Positions 35,000 to 43,491 of a stretch of 64,000 nucleotides of DNA are shown here, one piece after another (position 1 is the first letter of the stretch; each line of letters starts with the position of its first letter). Under the pieces are notes generated by a model that was given only the letters and a program-made list of their open reading frames with translations, was not told where the DNA came from and searched no databases. The position numbers were made by a program, and so were the translations under genes. Origin of the DNA: Actinobacteria bacterium UBA2286. Lineage in GTDB: Bacteria; Actinomycetota; Coriobacteriia; Anaerosomatales; Anaerosomataceae. The stretch covers positions 1-64,000 of the forward strand of contig DDWM01000022.1 in NCBI GenBank assembly GCA_002345925.1, given 5' to 3'.

Positions 35000-35848
35000 A
35001 TGGTAGCACGCTCGCCCGCAGGTGACACCGCACGAACCGGCTTCCTGACCGGGTGCTTTGTGGCGTGGAGGCAACTGCTCACGCGCGTGAAACAGTCAAC
35101 TGAGAACGCGGCTCACATTTCGGCGAGAACGGTTGGGCAGGGCGTCAGACGTGCGTGCTCATCGGCGCGACAGGGCGGCGCATCCGCAGTGCAGGCAGCT
35201 CGAAGGACAAGCGCCGTAGCCGTAGCAGCGCCCGCGAAGACCGCCAGCGAGATGGGCGACAGCGTCAGCTGGCTCTTCTCGGGATGGAAGCGCGTTCTGG
35301 CCCGAGTGGGCGCCGCACTCTCCCCCATCGGGCCACTCAAGCGCATAGGGACCGTTCTCCGCGATGCGGCATCTTTCGTACGCCATCCTGCAACACTCGG
35401 ACGTCTAGAGGCGAACGCAGTCAAACGCGTGACCGCAGTGGGATTCGGCTCGCTGTTTCTGGGCGCACTTGCAGGCGTCGCGGTCGGCAGGCTCACCAGC
35501 GGCTCGTTCGGCGTACCGATCACTCAAGCACTGGGAATGCTCATCTGGGCAATTGCCAGGCTGGCGATTCTCATGGCGCTCGCGCCTCGCCGCCACGGTG
35601 CACGATCACGTACGTACACGGCATGGGCATTGTCGCTGATTCCCTTCGCGCTTGGCGCTACCGAGGGGATGCGGCTCATCGCTCTGCTGGCCTCGGCTTG
35701 GCTATGCCTCGGCGCGCTCAATTCCCTGGATGAATCGCCTCAGACGGCGAAGACGATGGTTCTGTGGGCGTTTGGCGGTCAGGCTGGCGTGGTCGCCCTT
35801 GGATGGCTGCTCCGCGGCGGCATCGCAGCCCTAGCGTCGCTCCTCTAG
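35000..35848 (+). CDS. Hypothetical membrane protein, 282 aa
   Basis: No family recognised. The first ~140 residues are alanine- and arginine-rich and probably helical; the rest has about five hydrophobic segments (from AVGFGSLFLGALAG on). ATG at 35000 is the best start but its ribosome site (GGAG) is far. It is divergent from the PBP gene with a 57-base gap and its stop codon overlaps the convergent EamA stop (CTAG). Confidence 0.65.
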   Translation: MVARSPAGDTARTGFLTGCFVAWRQLLTRVKQSTENAAHISARTVGQGVRRACSSARQGGASAVQAARRTSAVAVAAPAKTASEMGDSVSWLFSGWKRVLARVGAALSPIGPLKRIGTVLRDAASFVRHPATLGRLEANAVKRVTAVGFGSLFLGALAGVAVGRLTSGSFGVPITQALGMLIWAIARLAILMALAPRRHGARSRTYTAWALSLIPFALGATEGMRLIALLASAWLCLGALNSLDESPQTAKTMVLWAFGGQAGVVALGWLLRGGIAALASLL

Positions 35849-36762
35849 ACTGCGGCGAGTTCGTCAGCGCGCACTCTCGGCTCACCCGGCGTACGCCACT
35901 CGGCAGCTACGACCCCAGCGACAACGAAGACCGCACCTACCAACTGGAGTCCGACGAGGCGCTCCCCCAACACCAGCGCCGCCAATGCGATCGTGAAGAG
36001 CGGCTCGGTGGTGGAGACGATAGCCGCCTGCGCAGGACCGAGCCGGCGAATTCCATTGAGATAGAGCAGCACCGCGATGAACGTGGGCACCAAGACGATG
36101 AGACCCAGAAGACCCCACAGGGTCGGAGTCCACGCGGCGACCGAGAGTGAACCGCCGGAGATCAGCGTTATGCCACCAAGCGCAACCGCCGAGATACCGA
36201 ATGTGTACGTCATCAGCACGATTCTCGGCTTCTCGCCCATCCAGCGGTACGAAAGCAGGTTGAACACCGAGTATCCGAGTGCCGCGCCAAGGCCGAGCAG
36301 GATGCCGGTAGCAGACGCTTGCACGTCTGCCGAGAACAACCCGACCACCATCGCGCAGCCGACGAACGACAGTGCGATTGCCACGATCCTCGCGCGGGTG
36401 AGGCGCTCACCGAAGAGCATGGAGCTCAGCGCCGCCACCATCGCCGGATAGGTGTATAGCAGGACAGCAACCACAGATGCAGTCGCAAACCTGAGGGCAA
36501 AGAAGTAGCAGACCGATGCCGCGCCGTAACCGGTCAGCGAGAGCGCGGCGTATTTGCCGAGGTCGCGCAAGCCCGCACGAAGCGCTCGGGCATTGCGCAC
36601 AAGCTGATACGCAGCCATGAGAAGCGACACGAGCGCGAAGCGCCATGAGAGCAGTGGAAGCGGTGAGGCGCCCTGGCGGTACGCCAGTTGCGTGAGTATG
36701 CCGAGGGTGCTGAAGCACGCGGCTGATGCCACGACAGCGACAAGCGAGACCTTACGATTCAC
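35845..36762 (-). CDS. EamA/DMT-family transporter
   Basis: The 305 aa have ten hydrophobic segments in two homologous halves, each with an EamA signature (the second ends TTEPLFTIALAALVLGERL). Such carriers export metabolites or amino acids. GTG at 36762 is chosen for GGGGGGT 4 bases upstream and because it begins just before TM1. Confidence 0.88.
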   Translation of the reverse strand: MNRKVSLVAVVASAACFSTLGILTQLAYRQGASPLPLLSWRFALVSLLMAAYQLVRNARALRAGLRDLGKYAALSLTGYGAASVCYFFALRFATASVVAVLLYTYPAMVAALSSMLFGERLTRARIVAIALSFVGCAMVVGLFSADVQASATGILLGLGAALGYSVFNLLSYRWMGEKPRIVLMTYTFGISAVALGGITLISGGSLSVAAWTPTLWGLLGLIVLVPTFIAVLLYLNGIRRLGPAQAAIVSTTEPLFTIALAALVLGERLVGLQLVGAVFVVAGVVAAEWRTPGEPRVRADELAAV

Positions 36763-36885
36763 GTGACCCCCCGTAACGGCATTCTGAACGGTCACGGTCG
36801 CATGACGGAGTGCTCCGGGTCAAGCGAGCAGGACATTCGCGCATGATAGACTTCCCCGACGAACAAAGATCCAGGGAGCTTAATC

Positions 36886-37260
36886 GTGAATATACGCAAG
36901 ATTCGAAGGTACAGCGCCTGGGTAGCAGTCGCAGCCTGGGCTGGCGTGATCTTCTGGTTCTCCAGCCTACCCGGTACTCAGATTCCGGGTCGCTTTGGTC
37001 CGCTGGGACACTTCGGAGAGTACGCGATATTCGGTGCCCTGATCCTGATTGCGCTGGATGCCCCCGAGCGGCTGCTCAAGGCTGTCGCTCTTGCCTCGGC
37101 ATATGGTGTTACCGACGAGCTGCATCAGCTTTTCGTAGTGGGACGGCACGCCGACCCAATCGACTGGATCGTGGATACCACCGGCGCGCTCATCGGTGCT
37201 GCGGCCATCGCATGGGCGTGGCGGCGCATCAGCGCCAGAAATGCCAGCGGGCGCCCGTAG
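36886..37260 (+). CDS. VanZ-like membrane protein
   Basis: The 124 aa have the VanZ pattern: FWFSSLPGT after TM1, the GHFGEYAIFG motif and the acidic DELHQLFVVGRHADPIDWIVDT loop. VanZ proteins can lower glycopeptide binding, but in most genomes their role is unknown. GTG start with AGGGAG 7 bases upstream. A perfect 9-bp palindrome (37247-37268) overlaps its stop codon. Confidence 0.88.
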   Translation: MNIRKIRRYSAWVAVAAWAGVIFWFSSLPGTQIPGRFGPLGHFGEYAIFGALILIALDAPERLLKAVALASAYGVTDELHQLFVVGRHADPIDWIVDTTGALIGAAAIAWAWRRISARNASGRP

Positions 37261-37268
37261 GCGCCCGC
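37247..37268. terminator. Hairpin at the vanZ-like 3' end
   Basis: GCGGGCGCC-CGTA-GGCGCCCGC makes a perfect 9-bp stem spanning the stop codon at 37258-37260; a second 7-bp hairpin AACCGGC/GCCGGTT follows at 37279-37296. Neither has a T run. They separate convergent genes. Confidence 0.4.
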
Positions 37269-37294
37269 CAAACGGTGCAACCGGCCCCCGCCGG

Positions 37295-37816
37295 TTACGC
37301 CAAACCGATCCATGCAAACACCCGGGAAACAAACCGGGTCATCGTCTGAAACACCGAGCCGACGAGCTCACCAGCGGTCTCGGCCTGAAGAACCTCTTCG
37401 GGCTCCGGGGCCACAACAACATCATCGATGTCGTCCTGATCCATGGCGCGAACACGGCTCATCACACGCGTTCTCGTTGCGACACCAGAGGCCTCTTCGC
37501 TCTCGTTGACCCGAATCTGCGACTGAGTCCTCGTCTGGCTGCGAAGGGCGGTCTCGCTTCCTTCACCGTCGCCCGCTGCCGGACCGTCACATTCGGAATC
37601 GCAGGTGCCATCCTGAAGTTTGTCCTGGATGCGATCTTGTGTCCGGTCCTGCGTGCAATCCTGATCGGCGTCGCCACCGGCCACCGGGGCGTCTGCCTTG
37701 ACCTGTGCCTTCGTCGCGTCACCACTGCCCTGCCCGCCCGCAAACGCAGGCGTCGCAGTTAGCACCAGTGCGAGCACGAGGAACATGATCGCGACCGTAG
37801 TCCGTCTGACCTTCAT
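37295..37816 (-). CDS. Secreted protein with TQDR-type repeats
   Basis: The 173 aa start with a signal peptide (RRTTVAIMFLVLALVL...TPAFAGG, cleavage near residue 26). The mature part is hydrophilic, with the repeat series TQDRTQDRIQDKLQD and a later TRTQSQIRVN. It ends with a hydrophobic amphipathic helix (SVFQTMTRFVSRVFAWIG) that could sit on a membrane. No known domain. GGAGG lies 8 bases before the ATG. It follows the sigma/DUF5667 pair on the same strand after 61 bases and may be part of their regulon. Confidence 0.75.
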   Translation of the reverse strand: MKVRRTTVAIMFLVLALVLTATPAFAGGQGSGDATKAQVKADAPVAGGDADQDCTQDRTQDRIQDKLQDGTCDSECDGPAAGDGEGSETALRSQTRTQSQIRVNESEEASGVATRTRVMSRVRAMDQDDIDDVVVAPEPEEVLQAETAGELVGSVFQTMTRFVSRVFAWIGLA

Positions 37817-37877
37817 CGTTCACACCTCCGTCGGCCGTAGCCATCCGCATTTGGAAACGAGTCGAATCGTCGTGAGG

Positions 37878-38717
37878 TTACGGCTTGCGAATATCCTTGA
37901 GACCACCGGTGGTCTCGCGGCTCCCCTGTTGGGTCCCCGTGCCGGGCGAATCTCCCAATCCGGAATCGGAATCGGTCTCTGAGCCTCCTGGAGAACCACC
38001 ACTCCCGGGCTGGGCGCTTTCGGATGGCGACGACCCAGTAGAAGAACCGGATCCACCCGTACCCGGGATTGATGGCGTCGTTGAGGGCTGGTTGCCGCCA
38101 GGCGCTCCCGCACTACCGGCGCCATCGCTGCCTGACGAACCCTGCTGCTCGCGAACTGCAGCCTCGTAGCTGGCCTGCACTGAAGCGGCCATCGTCCTGA
38201 CACTGTCCATAAGGCGCGTCTGAGCGGCAGTTGTGCGTCCAATGTTTGCCGGCACGCTGTCGACACCGTAGGCGAGCGAGACCGCCCGCTTGAATGCGTC
38301 TATGGCGCTATCGACCTCAGCCGAACTCGCCCCGCGACTCAGCAGGCGATCTGCCTCGTCGCCTCGCCGAGCAGCAAGTGCGAACAGGAAGTCCCGCTCG
38401 GCCGCGCCCTCGGGAAGCACGGCGACCGCAACATCCTCGGCACCACGCTTGAGGGAGTAGAGCATGTCTCCAGGCAGCGATGCGGCTGCTGCTACAGAGA
38501 CCCCGCCGAGAAGCGTGGCCGTAACAGTGAACGCGGCTGCGGCGCGCGTAAATGCCAACTGCTGCACCCGAAACGGTGCCCCGCCAGCGGCGATCATCAC
38601 TCTGCGCCGGATTTCGCGCTTTGAGCGCGCCGACATCTTATCTGCGGAACGTGCAACGGCACCGGCGATGAGTTGCTCGTCGCCGGGCGTGATTTCCGTA
38701 TATTCGTCATGAGTCAT
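37878..38717 (-). CDS. DUF5667 membrane protein, likely sigma-factor partner
   Basis: The 279 aa have a cytoplasmic N-terminus (~1-50), one membrane helix (~55-78) and a DUF5667 domain (SLPGDMLYSLKRGAEDV..., ~80-160). A long Gly/Ser/Pro-rich outer tail follows. The ATG lies 11 bases inside the end of the ECF sigma gene, so the two are cotranslated. By position it is probably the anti-sigma partner, although it lacks a clear zinc-finger (HxxxCxxC) motif. Confidence 0.8.
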   Translation of the reverse strand: MTHDEYTEITPGDEQLIAGAVARSADKMSARSKREIRRRVMIAAGGAPFRVQQLAFTRAAAAFTVTATLLGGVSVAAAASLPGDMLYSLKRGAEDVAVAVLPEGAAERDFLFALAARRGDEADRLLSRGASSAEVDSAIDAFKRAVSLAYGVDSVPANIGRTTAAQTRLMDSVRTMAASVQASYEAAVREQQGSSGSDGAGSAGAPGGNQPSTTPSIPGTGGSGSSTGSSPSESAQPGSGGSPGGSETDSDSGLGDSPGTGTQQGSRETTGGLKDIRKP

Positions 38718-39270
38718 CTTCGTCGGCCTCCTTGCCCAGAAGTGTGGCCAAAGAACGCACTGCGCGATGCTGCATCGCCTTGACGGCACCCTCTGTCTTT
38801 CCAAGGGCATCCGCGACATCTTTGAGGCTCAAATCCCACATGAACCGCATGATGATCACCGACGCTTGCTCCTCAGTCAGCTCGCGCAGCGCAGCTCGTA
38901 CTTGCTCGCTGTCGAGCCGCATGATGACTTCGTCCTCAACCCTCAGGCTGTCCGGGAGGGCGGCGGCGGCCGAGATGTCTACGGTCTCCGGCTGTCGTTC
39001 ACTCTTGCGATGGCAGTCGATGACCGCGTTGCGAGCGATCCTGAAGAGCCACGCTGTGAACGGTAGACCGCGGTCATCGTAGGATCCGATAGCCTGCCAC
39101 GCCTTCGTAAACGCGACCTCGGTAAGGTCCTCTGCATCCTGAACGGTACGAACTCTGCTGCGGGCGAACGCGAAGACGCGATCAACGTACAAGTCGTACA
39201 GACGCCCGAATGCAGCAGCATCGCCCCGCGATGCTCGCGCAATGAGTTTCTCAATGTGCCTATCAGTCAC
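38707..39270 (-). CDS. ECF RNA polymerase sigma factor
   Basis: The 187 aa have region 2 (YVDRVFAFARSRV...DAEDLTEVAFTKAW) and region 4 (LTEEQASVIIMRFMWDLSLKDVADALGKTEGAVKAM). The GTG start has GGGAG upstream, inside a 12-codon reading frame that ends over the start. With the overlapping DUF5667 gene it forms a sigma/anti-sigma unit; the stimulus is unknown. Confidence 0.93.
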   Translation of the reverse strand: MTDRHIEKLIARASRGDAAAFGRLYDLYVDRVFAFARSRVRTVQDAEDLTEVAFTKAWQAIGSYDDRGLPFTAWLFRIARNAVIDCHRKSERQPETVDISAAAALPDSLRVEDEVIMRLDSEQVRAALRELTEEQASVIIMRFMWDLSLKDVADALGKTEGAVKAMQHRAVRSLATLLGKEADEDDS

Positions 39271-39301
39271 CGTGAACTCCCACGGTGAGCCTCTTGCACA
39301 T
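39263..39301 (-). CDS. 12-codon leader ORF overlapping the sigma start
   Basis: ATG at 39301 is preceded by an excellent TAAGGAG at 8 bases and encodes MCKRLTVGVHGD before TGA at 39263-39265. It overlaps the first codons of the sigma gene by 8 bases. The strong site and overlap suggest translational coupling; it could instead be the result of a misplaced sigma start, but no in-frame link exists. Confidence 0.5.
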   Translation of the reverse strand: MCKRLTVGVHGD

Positions 39302-39420
39302 GGAAACGCTCCTTAGGCTGTGGCGGATACGCTCGGAAGACGAACGCTGTCAGAGACATCCAGACATGATGCGGACCCCAAGAACGTAGGTGTGCCCGCT
39401 AATCTGAGACAAAAGCAACG

Positions 39421-40884
39421 CTACTTCATTCCGACGATGCCCTTCATGCCATCGGGCATCTTCTCACCGAGGAAATCGAACTGCTTGCCGTAATCCTTCA
39501 TCATTTCCTCGAACGCGCTCATCATATAACGCTTCTTGAACCCGTCTTCGAGCAGAGCAACCTCGCGCATCTTGTGCCCGTAGAACGTCATGTAGCACTT
39601 AGCGAGCGCGCGATACACGTCGTCGAGAGACATCTCGTACGGCTCGACGATTGGTGTCATGAGGTTGTACTTCGAGTAGTCGGTGACCCGTATGCGGTCC
39701 TTCATCTCTTCGTGCAGAGAAGTGAACGGCATCGGGGTGATTACCGGAAAGACGGCGATATCAGGATTGAGTCGCACAGCCTCTTTGATGGTTGTGTCTA
39801 TGGACTCCCATGTCTCATCCGGGAACCCGACCATAAACGACGCTTCGCTCATGATGTCGTTCTCGCGCAGCAAATCGAGTGCGCGCTTGTTCATATCACC
39901 ATCGGTGCCCTTGTTGAGGCTCTCTAGCATCGAGTCTGAGCCACTCTCAACGCCAACATACACATGGATGACACCTGCCTCATGGTACTTGTGGAGGATC
40001 TTCTCATCCCGAATGATGTCTTCGACCCGCGTCTCCATGAGCAGCTTCACGGGGAGGTTCGCCTCGATGATTAGATCCAGTTGCAGCTCCCAGCGATCGC
40101 GATCGAAGGTCGGGTAAGGGTCGATAAAGGTGATGAACTCCACCTTATGCTCCTCGACCAGGAGCCGCATCTCGTCGATGACGCGGCGCGGGTCGCGCGA
40201 GCGCCAGTCGCTTCGCCAGAACGCCCTATGTGAGCAGAACGAACAGCCCATCATGCAGCCCCGGGTAGTGAGTATTGACGCCATACGGCCCCAGGGATCG
40301 ATGTTGTAGTGATAGTCGTTCCAGTCGAGCAAGTGCCACGCGGCAACTAGCGTATCGAGATCCTTGATATGAGGCCGCATCTCGGTGGCAATGACGCGCT
40401 CTCCATCGCGAAATGCAATGCCGGCCACAGTAGCCGCCTGTCCGGCAGGGATTGCCGAGAGCAACTCGCGCAGCGTCTCCTCGGCCTCTCCTCGCAGCAC
40501 ATAGTCAACATCGCCAGTGTCGTCTCCCAGAATCTCGTCATACAGGAATGTCGGGTGCGGCCCCCCGATGACCGTGATGATGCTCGGGTCAACGAGTTTG
40601 GCGAGACCGAGGGTCTTGAGGGCCGCCGGCACACTCGCGGTGCTCACTGCGCCCGAGACCGGCAGGTAATCCATCGTCATGACGTAGTCCGGTGCAACCC
40701 GCTCGATCTCCGCGCGCACATCATCGAATGAGAAGTCCTTGTTCATCGCGTCGCATATGACAGCTTCATGACCAGCATCAACGGCTGTGCCTGCCAGATA
40801 CGCAAGCTGCACCGGCGGCCACGTGCCAATAGTCTGAACGCCCCAGCAATGGTAGGGCGGTACTATGAAGAGTATCTTCGCCAT
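39421..40884 (-). CDS. B12-binding domain radical SAM protein
   Basis: The 487 aa have an N-terminal cobalamin-binding Rossmann domain (~1-150, IGGPHPTFLYDE) and a radical SAM core with C-x3-C-x2-C as CMMGCSFC, plus a C-terminal extension. Its overall shape is that of BchE-like enzymes that act on tetrapyrroles, lipids or hopanoids. Product unknown. ATG at 40884 fits the family start AKILFIVPP. Confidence 0.88.
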   Translation of the reverse strand: MAKILFIVPPYHCWGVQTIGTWPPVQLAYLAGTAVDAGHEAVICDAMNKDFSFDDVRAEIERVAPDYVMTMDYLPVSGAVSTASVPAALKTLGLAKLVDPSIITVIGGPHPTFLYDEILGDDTGDVDYVLRGEAEETLRELLSAIPAGQAATVAGIAFRDGERVIATEMRPHIKDLDTLVAAWHLLDWNDYHYNIDPWGRMASILTTRGCMMGCSFCSHRAFWRSDWRSRDPRRVIDEMRLLVEEHKVEFITFIDPYPTFDRDRWELQLDLIIEANLPVKLLMETRVEDIIRDEKILHKYHEAGVIHVYVGVESGSDSMLESLNKGTDGDMNKRALDLLRENDIMSEASFMVGFPDETWESIDTTIKEAVRLNPDIAVFPVITPMPFTSLHEEMKDRIRVTDYSKYNLMTPIVEPYEMSLDDVYRALAKCYMTFYGHKMREVALLEDGFKKRYMMSAFEEMMKDYGKQFDFLGEKMPDGMKGIVGMK

Positions 40885-41036
40885 CGGAACTCGCTCTCGT
40901 TGATCTGAATGCACCAAGGGGATTCTATCGCACAACAGCAATTGCAATGCCTGCCACCGTTGATGCGCGCGCAACGCCCTAAACAGACACGCCACGCGCC
41001 CGCATTAGACCGCAACAGTGGAAAGCACGTAGGGTG

Positions 41037-42140
41037 CTAGTAGATGCCTGATTGCGCGGCTTGCTCGGGAGCAACACCAAGCTGCCGCACTTTGATCTTG
41101 AAGTCGTGAGCGTTCGCGGCCATCGCGACGGCGTCGTCGAGGGTGATCTTCCCCTGCTGATACATCGCAAGCAGACTCTTGTCGAACGTCTGCATTCCGT
41201 AGTACTCGCCCTCTTCCATCGCATCCCGGATCTTGTAGGTCTGCTCGGGGTCGAGGATGTACTCACGCACCGTACCGGTCATCACAAGGACCTCCACCGC
41301 CGGGGTCAGGCCGCCATTGATCGACGGAATCAGCCGGAGTGAGACGATGCCCTTGAGCGTGGATGCGAGCATGAGTCGAATCTGCTTCTGCTGATACGGC
41401 GGGAAGAAGTCGATGATGCGATTGATGGTCTCGGTGGCGTCGATCGTGTGGAGCGTCGAGAAGACCAGGTTCCCAATCTCAGCGGCGGTAAGTGCTGCCG
41501 AGACGGTCTCGTGATCGCGCATCTCTCCGATGAGCACAACATCCGGGTCCTGGCGTACGACGTGGCGCAGCGCGTCGGCGTAGCTATCGGTATCAATGCC
41601 AATCTCGCGCTGGTTGATGATGCACTTGTCATCCTGATGAAGGACCTCGATAGGGTCCTCGATCGTGACGATGTGGCCATCACGAGTGTGGTTGATGTGA
41701 TCGATCATCGCTGCAAGCGTGGTGGTCTTGCCTGATCCAGCGGTACCGGTGACAAGCACGAGGCCGCGGGGTTCATCGGCCAACTGACGCACTACCGACG
41801 GCAAGCCAAGATCCTCTATCGAGGAACGCGTGGTGGACACGCGGCGCAGCGTGATGCCAACACTACCTCGCTGGTGAAAGACGTTCACACGAAAGCGTCC
41901 GACTCCTGAAACGGAGTATGCAAAGTCGATCTCACGGTGGTTCTCAAATGACTGGCGCTGCCGCTCGTCCATCATGCCGAGCGCCAACGTCTTGGTCGCG
42001 TCCGGAGAAAGTGATGGCAGATCCCTAAGGACTACGAGCCTCGCATTAAGCCTGATTGCCGGCGGGCTACCTACCTTGAGGTGTAAATCGGAGCTGCCGC
42101 GGTCTGCCATGAGTTTGAGGAGCGAGTCGATCTCTGCCAT
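41037..42140 (-). CDS. pilT: Type IV pilus retraction ATPase PilT
   Basis: The 367 aa show the PilT order: N-terminal PAS-like domain, Walker A GTAGSGKTT (132-140), Asp box TIEDPIE, Walker B DPDVVLIGEMRD and His box STLHTIDATETINRI. It depolymerises pili for twitching motility. No pilin or pilB is in the window. The C-terminal region VREYILDPEQTYKIRDA replaces the usual AIRNLIRE, which is common among PilT paralogues. Confidence 0.9.
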   Translation of the reverse strand: MAEIDSLLKLMADRGSSDLHLKVGSPPAIRLNARLVVLRDLPSLSPDATKTLALGMMDERQRQSFENHREIDFAYSVSGVGRFRVNVFHQRGSVGITLRRVSTTRSSIEDLGLPSVVRQLADEPRGLVLVTGTAGSGKTTTLAAMIDHINHTRDGHIVTIEDPIEVLHQDDKCIINQREIGIDTDSYADALRHVVRQDPDVVLIGEMRDHETVSAALTAAEIGNLVFSTLHTIDATETINRIIDFFPPYQQKQIRLMLASTLKGIVSLRLIPSINGGLTPAVEVLVMTGTVREYILDPEQTYKIRDAMEEGEYYGMQTFDKSLLAMYQQGKITLDDAVAMAANAHDFKIKVRQLGVAPEQAAQSGIY

Positions 42141-42220
42141 GCGGTGTCACCACATCCGATCCGAGAGTCCTGGGCACATATGAGAATACCGCAGGAACGG
42201 TGCTCTCGGATACCCGCGCG

Positions 42221-43432
42221 TTAGGCCTCTCGCAACGCCGGGCGCGACCAACCGAATGCAGAAACCATAACGACTACCACGCCAACCACCAGCACGGTGT
42301 TGGAGAGCCCGATGCGATCCGCGAGCAGGCCGGCTCCAACGAAGCCCACAGTCGTGGCAACGCGGGACATCGCGTTCTTCGCTGCGAACACCCTACCTCG
42401 CAGCTCGGGACGAGCTATCCGCTGGATGAGCGTTGCACCGGGAACGTAGAACCACATGTTCGCCACGCCGCCTATGAACAGGAGCGGCACCGTCGCCCAG
42501 ATCCCAGGTGCGAACGCCACCAACACGAATGCCAATCCAAATACCGTGAGGCTGCTGAGGAACTTGCGCCCAGCCGCCCCCGAGCCACTCTGGCCGATAC
42601 TCACGCTTCCCACCAAGAGGCCGAGGGTAATCGCGCCATCCAGGAGAGCGAGTCCGATTGCCCTTGAGCTGTCCGTGGAGCCGTAGCGCTGAAGCGCCAG
42701 ACCGTTGACCGAGAGGACCGCAGCTGCGATACCGGCTGCCGCAAGTGAGTAGACGCTGACGAGGTCACGCAAGACGTTCGTATCACTGATGTGCGAAAGC
42801 CCCCGTCTGAGCTCATGAACGAACGGTGCCGCAGGCTCTGCCTCCGCAGCACGACCACGATGAACAACAAATGCGACGAACACTGCGGACAGAACGAACG
42901 TTGCACCGTCCAAGTAGAACGCGTTGGCTACACCCATCGCCGCAACGATGCCCGCGGCCCCGACCAGGCCGAGCAACTCCGACACGGACGCGGTCACGTT
43001 GTCGAGTGAGTTCGCGGCCATGAGATCATCTGTTGGAACGACTTCTGGAATCAGAGAGAGCCTGGCGGGCTCGAAGAAGAGCGACACTGTGGCCACGCAG
43101 AACGCGGCAGCGTACACCGCAGGCATGCCGACTTGAATGAGCAGTGGTATAGAGAGGACGATGGCGGCTCGCAATACATCGGAGGCAATCATCGTCGTCC
43201 TGCGATCCCATCGGTCGACGAAAACTCCTGCCGGCACTCCGAAGAAGACCGCCGGAAGTGTCGTCACGGCAAGCATAGCGCCAACGTGAGCGACCGAGCC
43301 CGTGAGCTTATAGACCAGTACGCTCATCGCGATCTGGTGCACTTTGTCGCCGACAACGGACACTAGCTGCGCCACCCAGAGCATCCGATAATCACTCGAG
43401 CGCAGCGGTGCCATCAGACTCGGGCTTGCCAT
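42221..43432 (-). CDS. MFS transporter, enterobactin-exporter/MefA-like
   Basis: The 403 aa have 12 hydrophobic segments and a degenerate motif A (GVFVDRWDRRTTM) after TM2, as in macrolide-efflux and EntS-like carriers. ATG at 43432 has a GAGGGGGG ribosome site; the open frame above it overlaps the NlpC/P60 gene and is not coding. Substrate unknown. Confidence 0.85.
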   Translation of the reverse strand: MASPSLMAPLRSSDYRMLWVAQLVSVVGDKVHQIAMSVLVYKLTGSVAHVGAMLAVTTLPAVFFGVPAGVFVDRWDRRTTMIASDVLRAAIVLSIPLLIQVGMPAVYAAAFCVATVSLFFEPARLSLIPEVVPTDDLMAANSLDNVTASVSELLGLVGAAGIVAAMGVANAFYLDGATFVLSAVFVAFVVHRGRAAEAEPAAPFVHELRRGLSHISDTNVLRDLVSVYSLAAAGIAAAVLSVNGLALQRYGSTDSSRAIGLALLDGAITLGLLVGSVSIGQSGSGAAGRKFLSSLTVFGLAFVLVAFAPGIWATVPLLFIGGVANMWFYVPGATLIQRIARPELRGRVFAAKNAMSRVATTVGFVGAGLLADRIGLSNTVLVVGVVVVMVSAFGWSRPALREA

Positions 43433-43491
43433 GACCCCCCTCAAGGTCGCCTCTCCCCAGTTCCAGCATGGACCGCAACCAGACCGCTTGT

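Noticed and set aside
36000..36700. Plus-strand open frames inside the EamA gene
   Set aside because: Stop-free frames opposite a clear membrane protein gene; no ribosome sites and low-complexity content.
37600..37720. TQDR repeat as a CRISPR or DNA repeat array
   Set aside because: The repeat is in the protein (short codon-level units of about 12 bases), without spacers or conserved DNA repeats.
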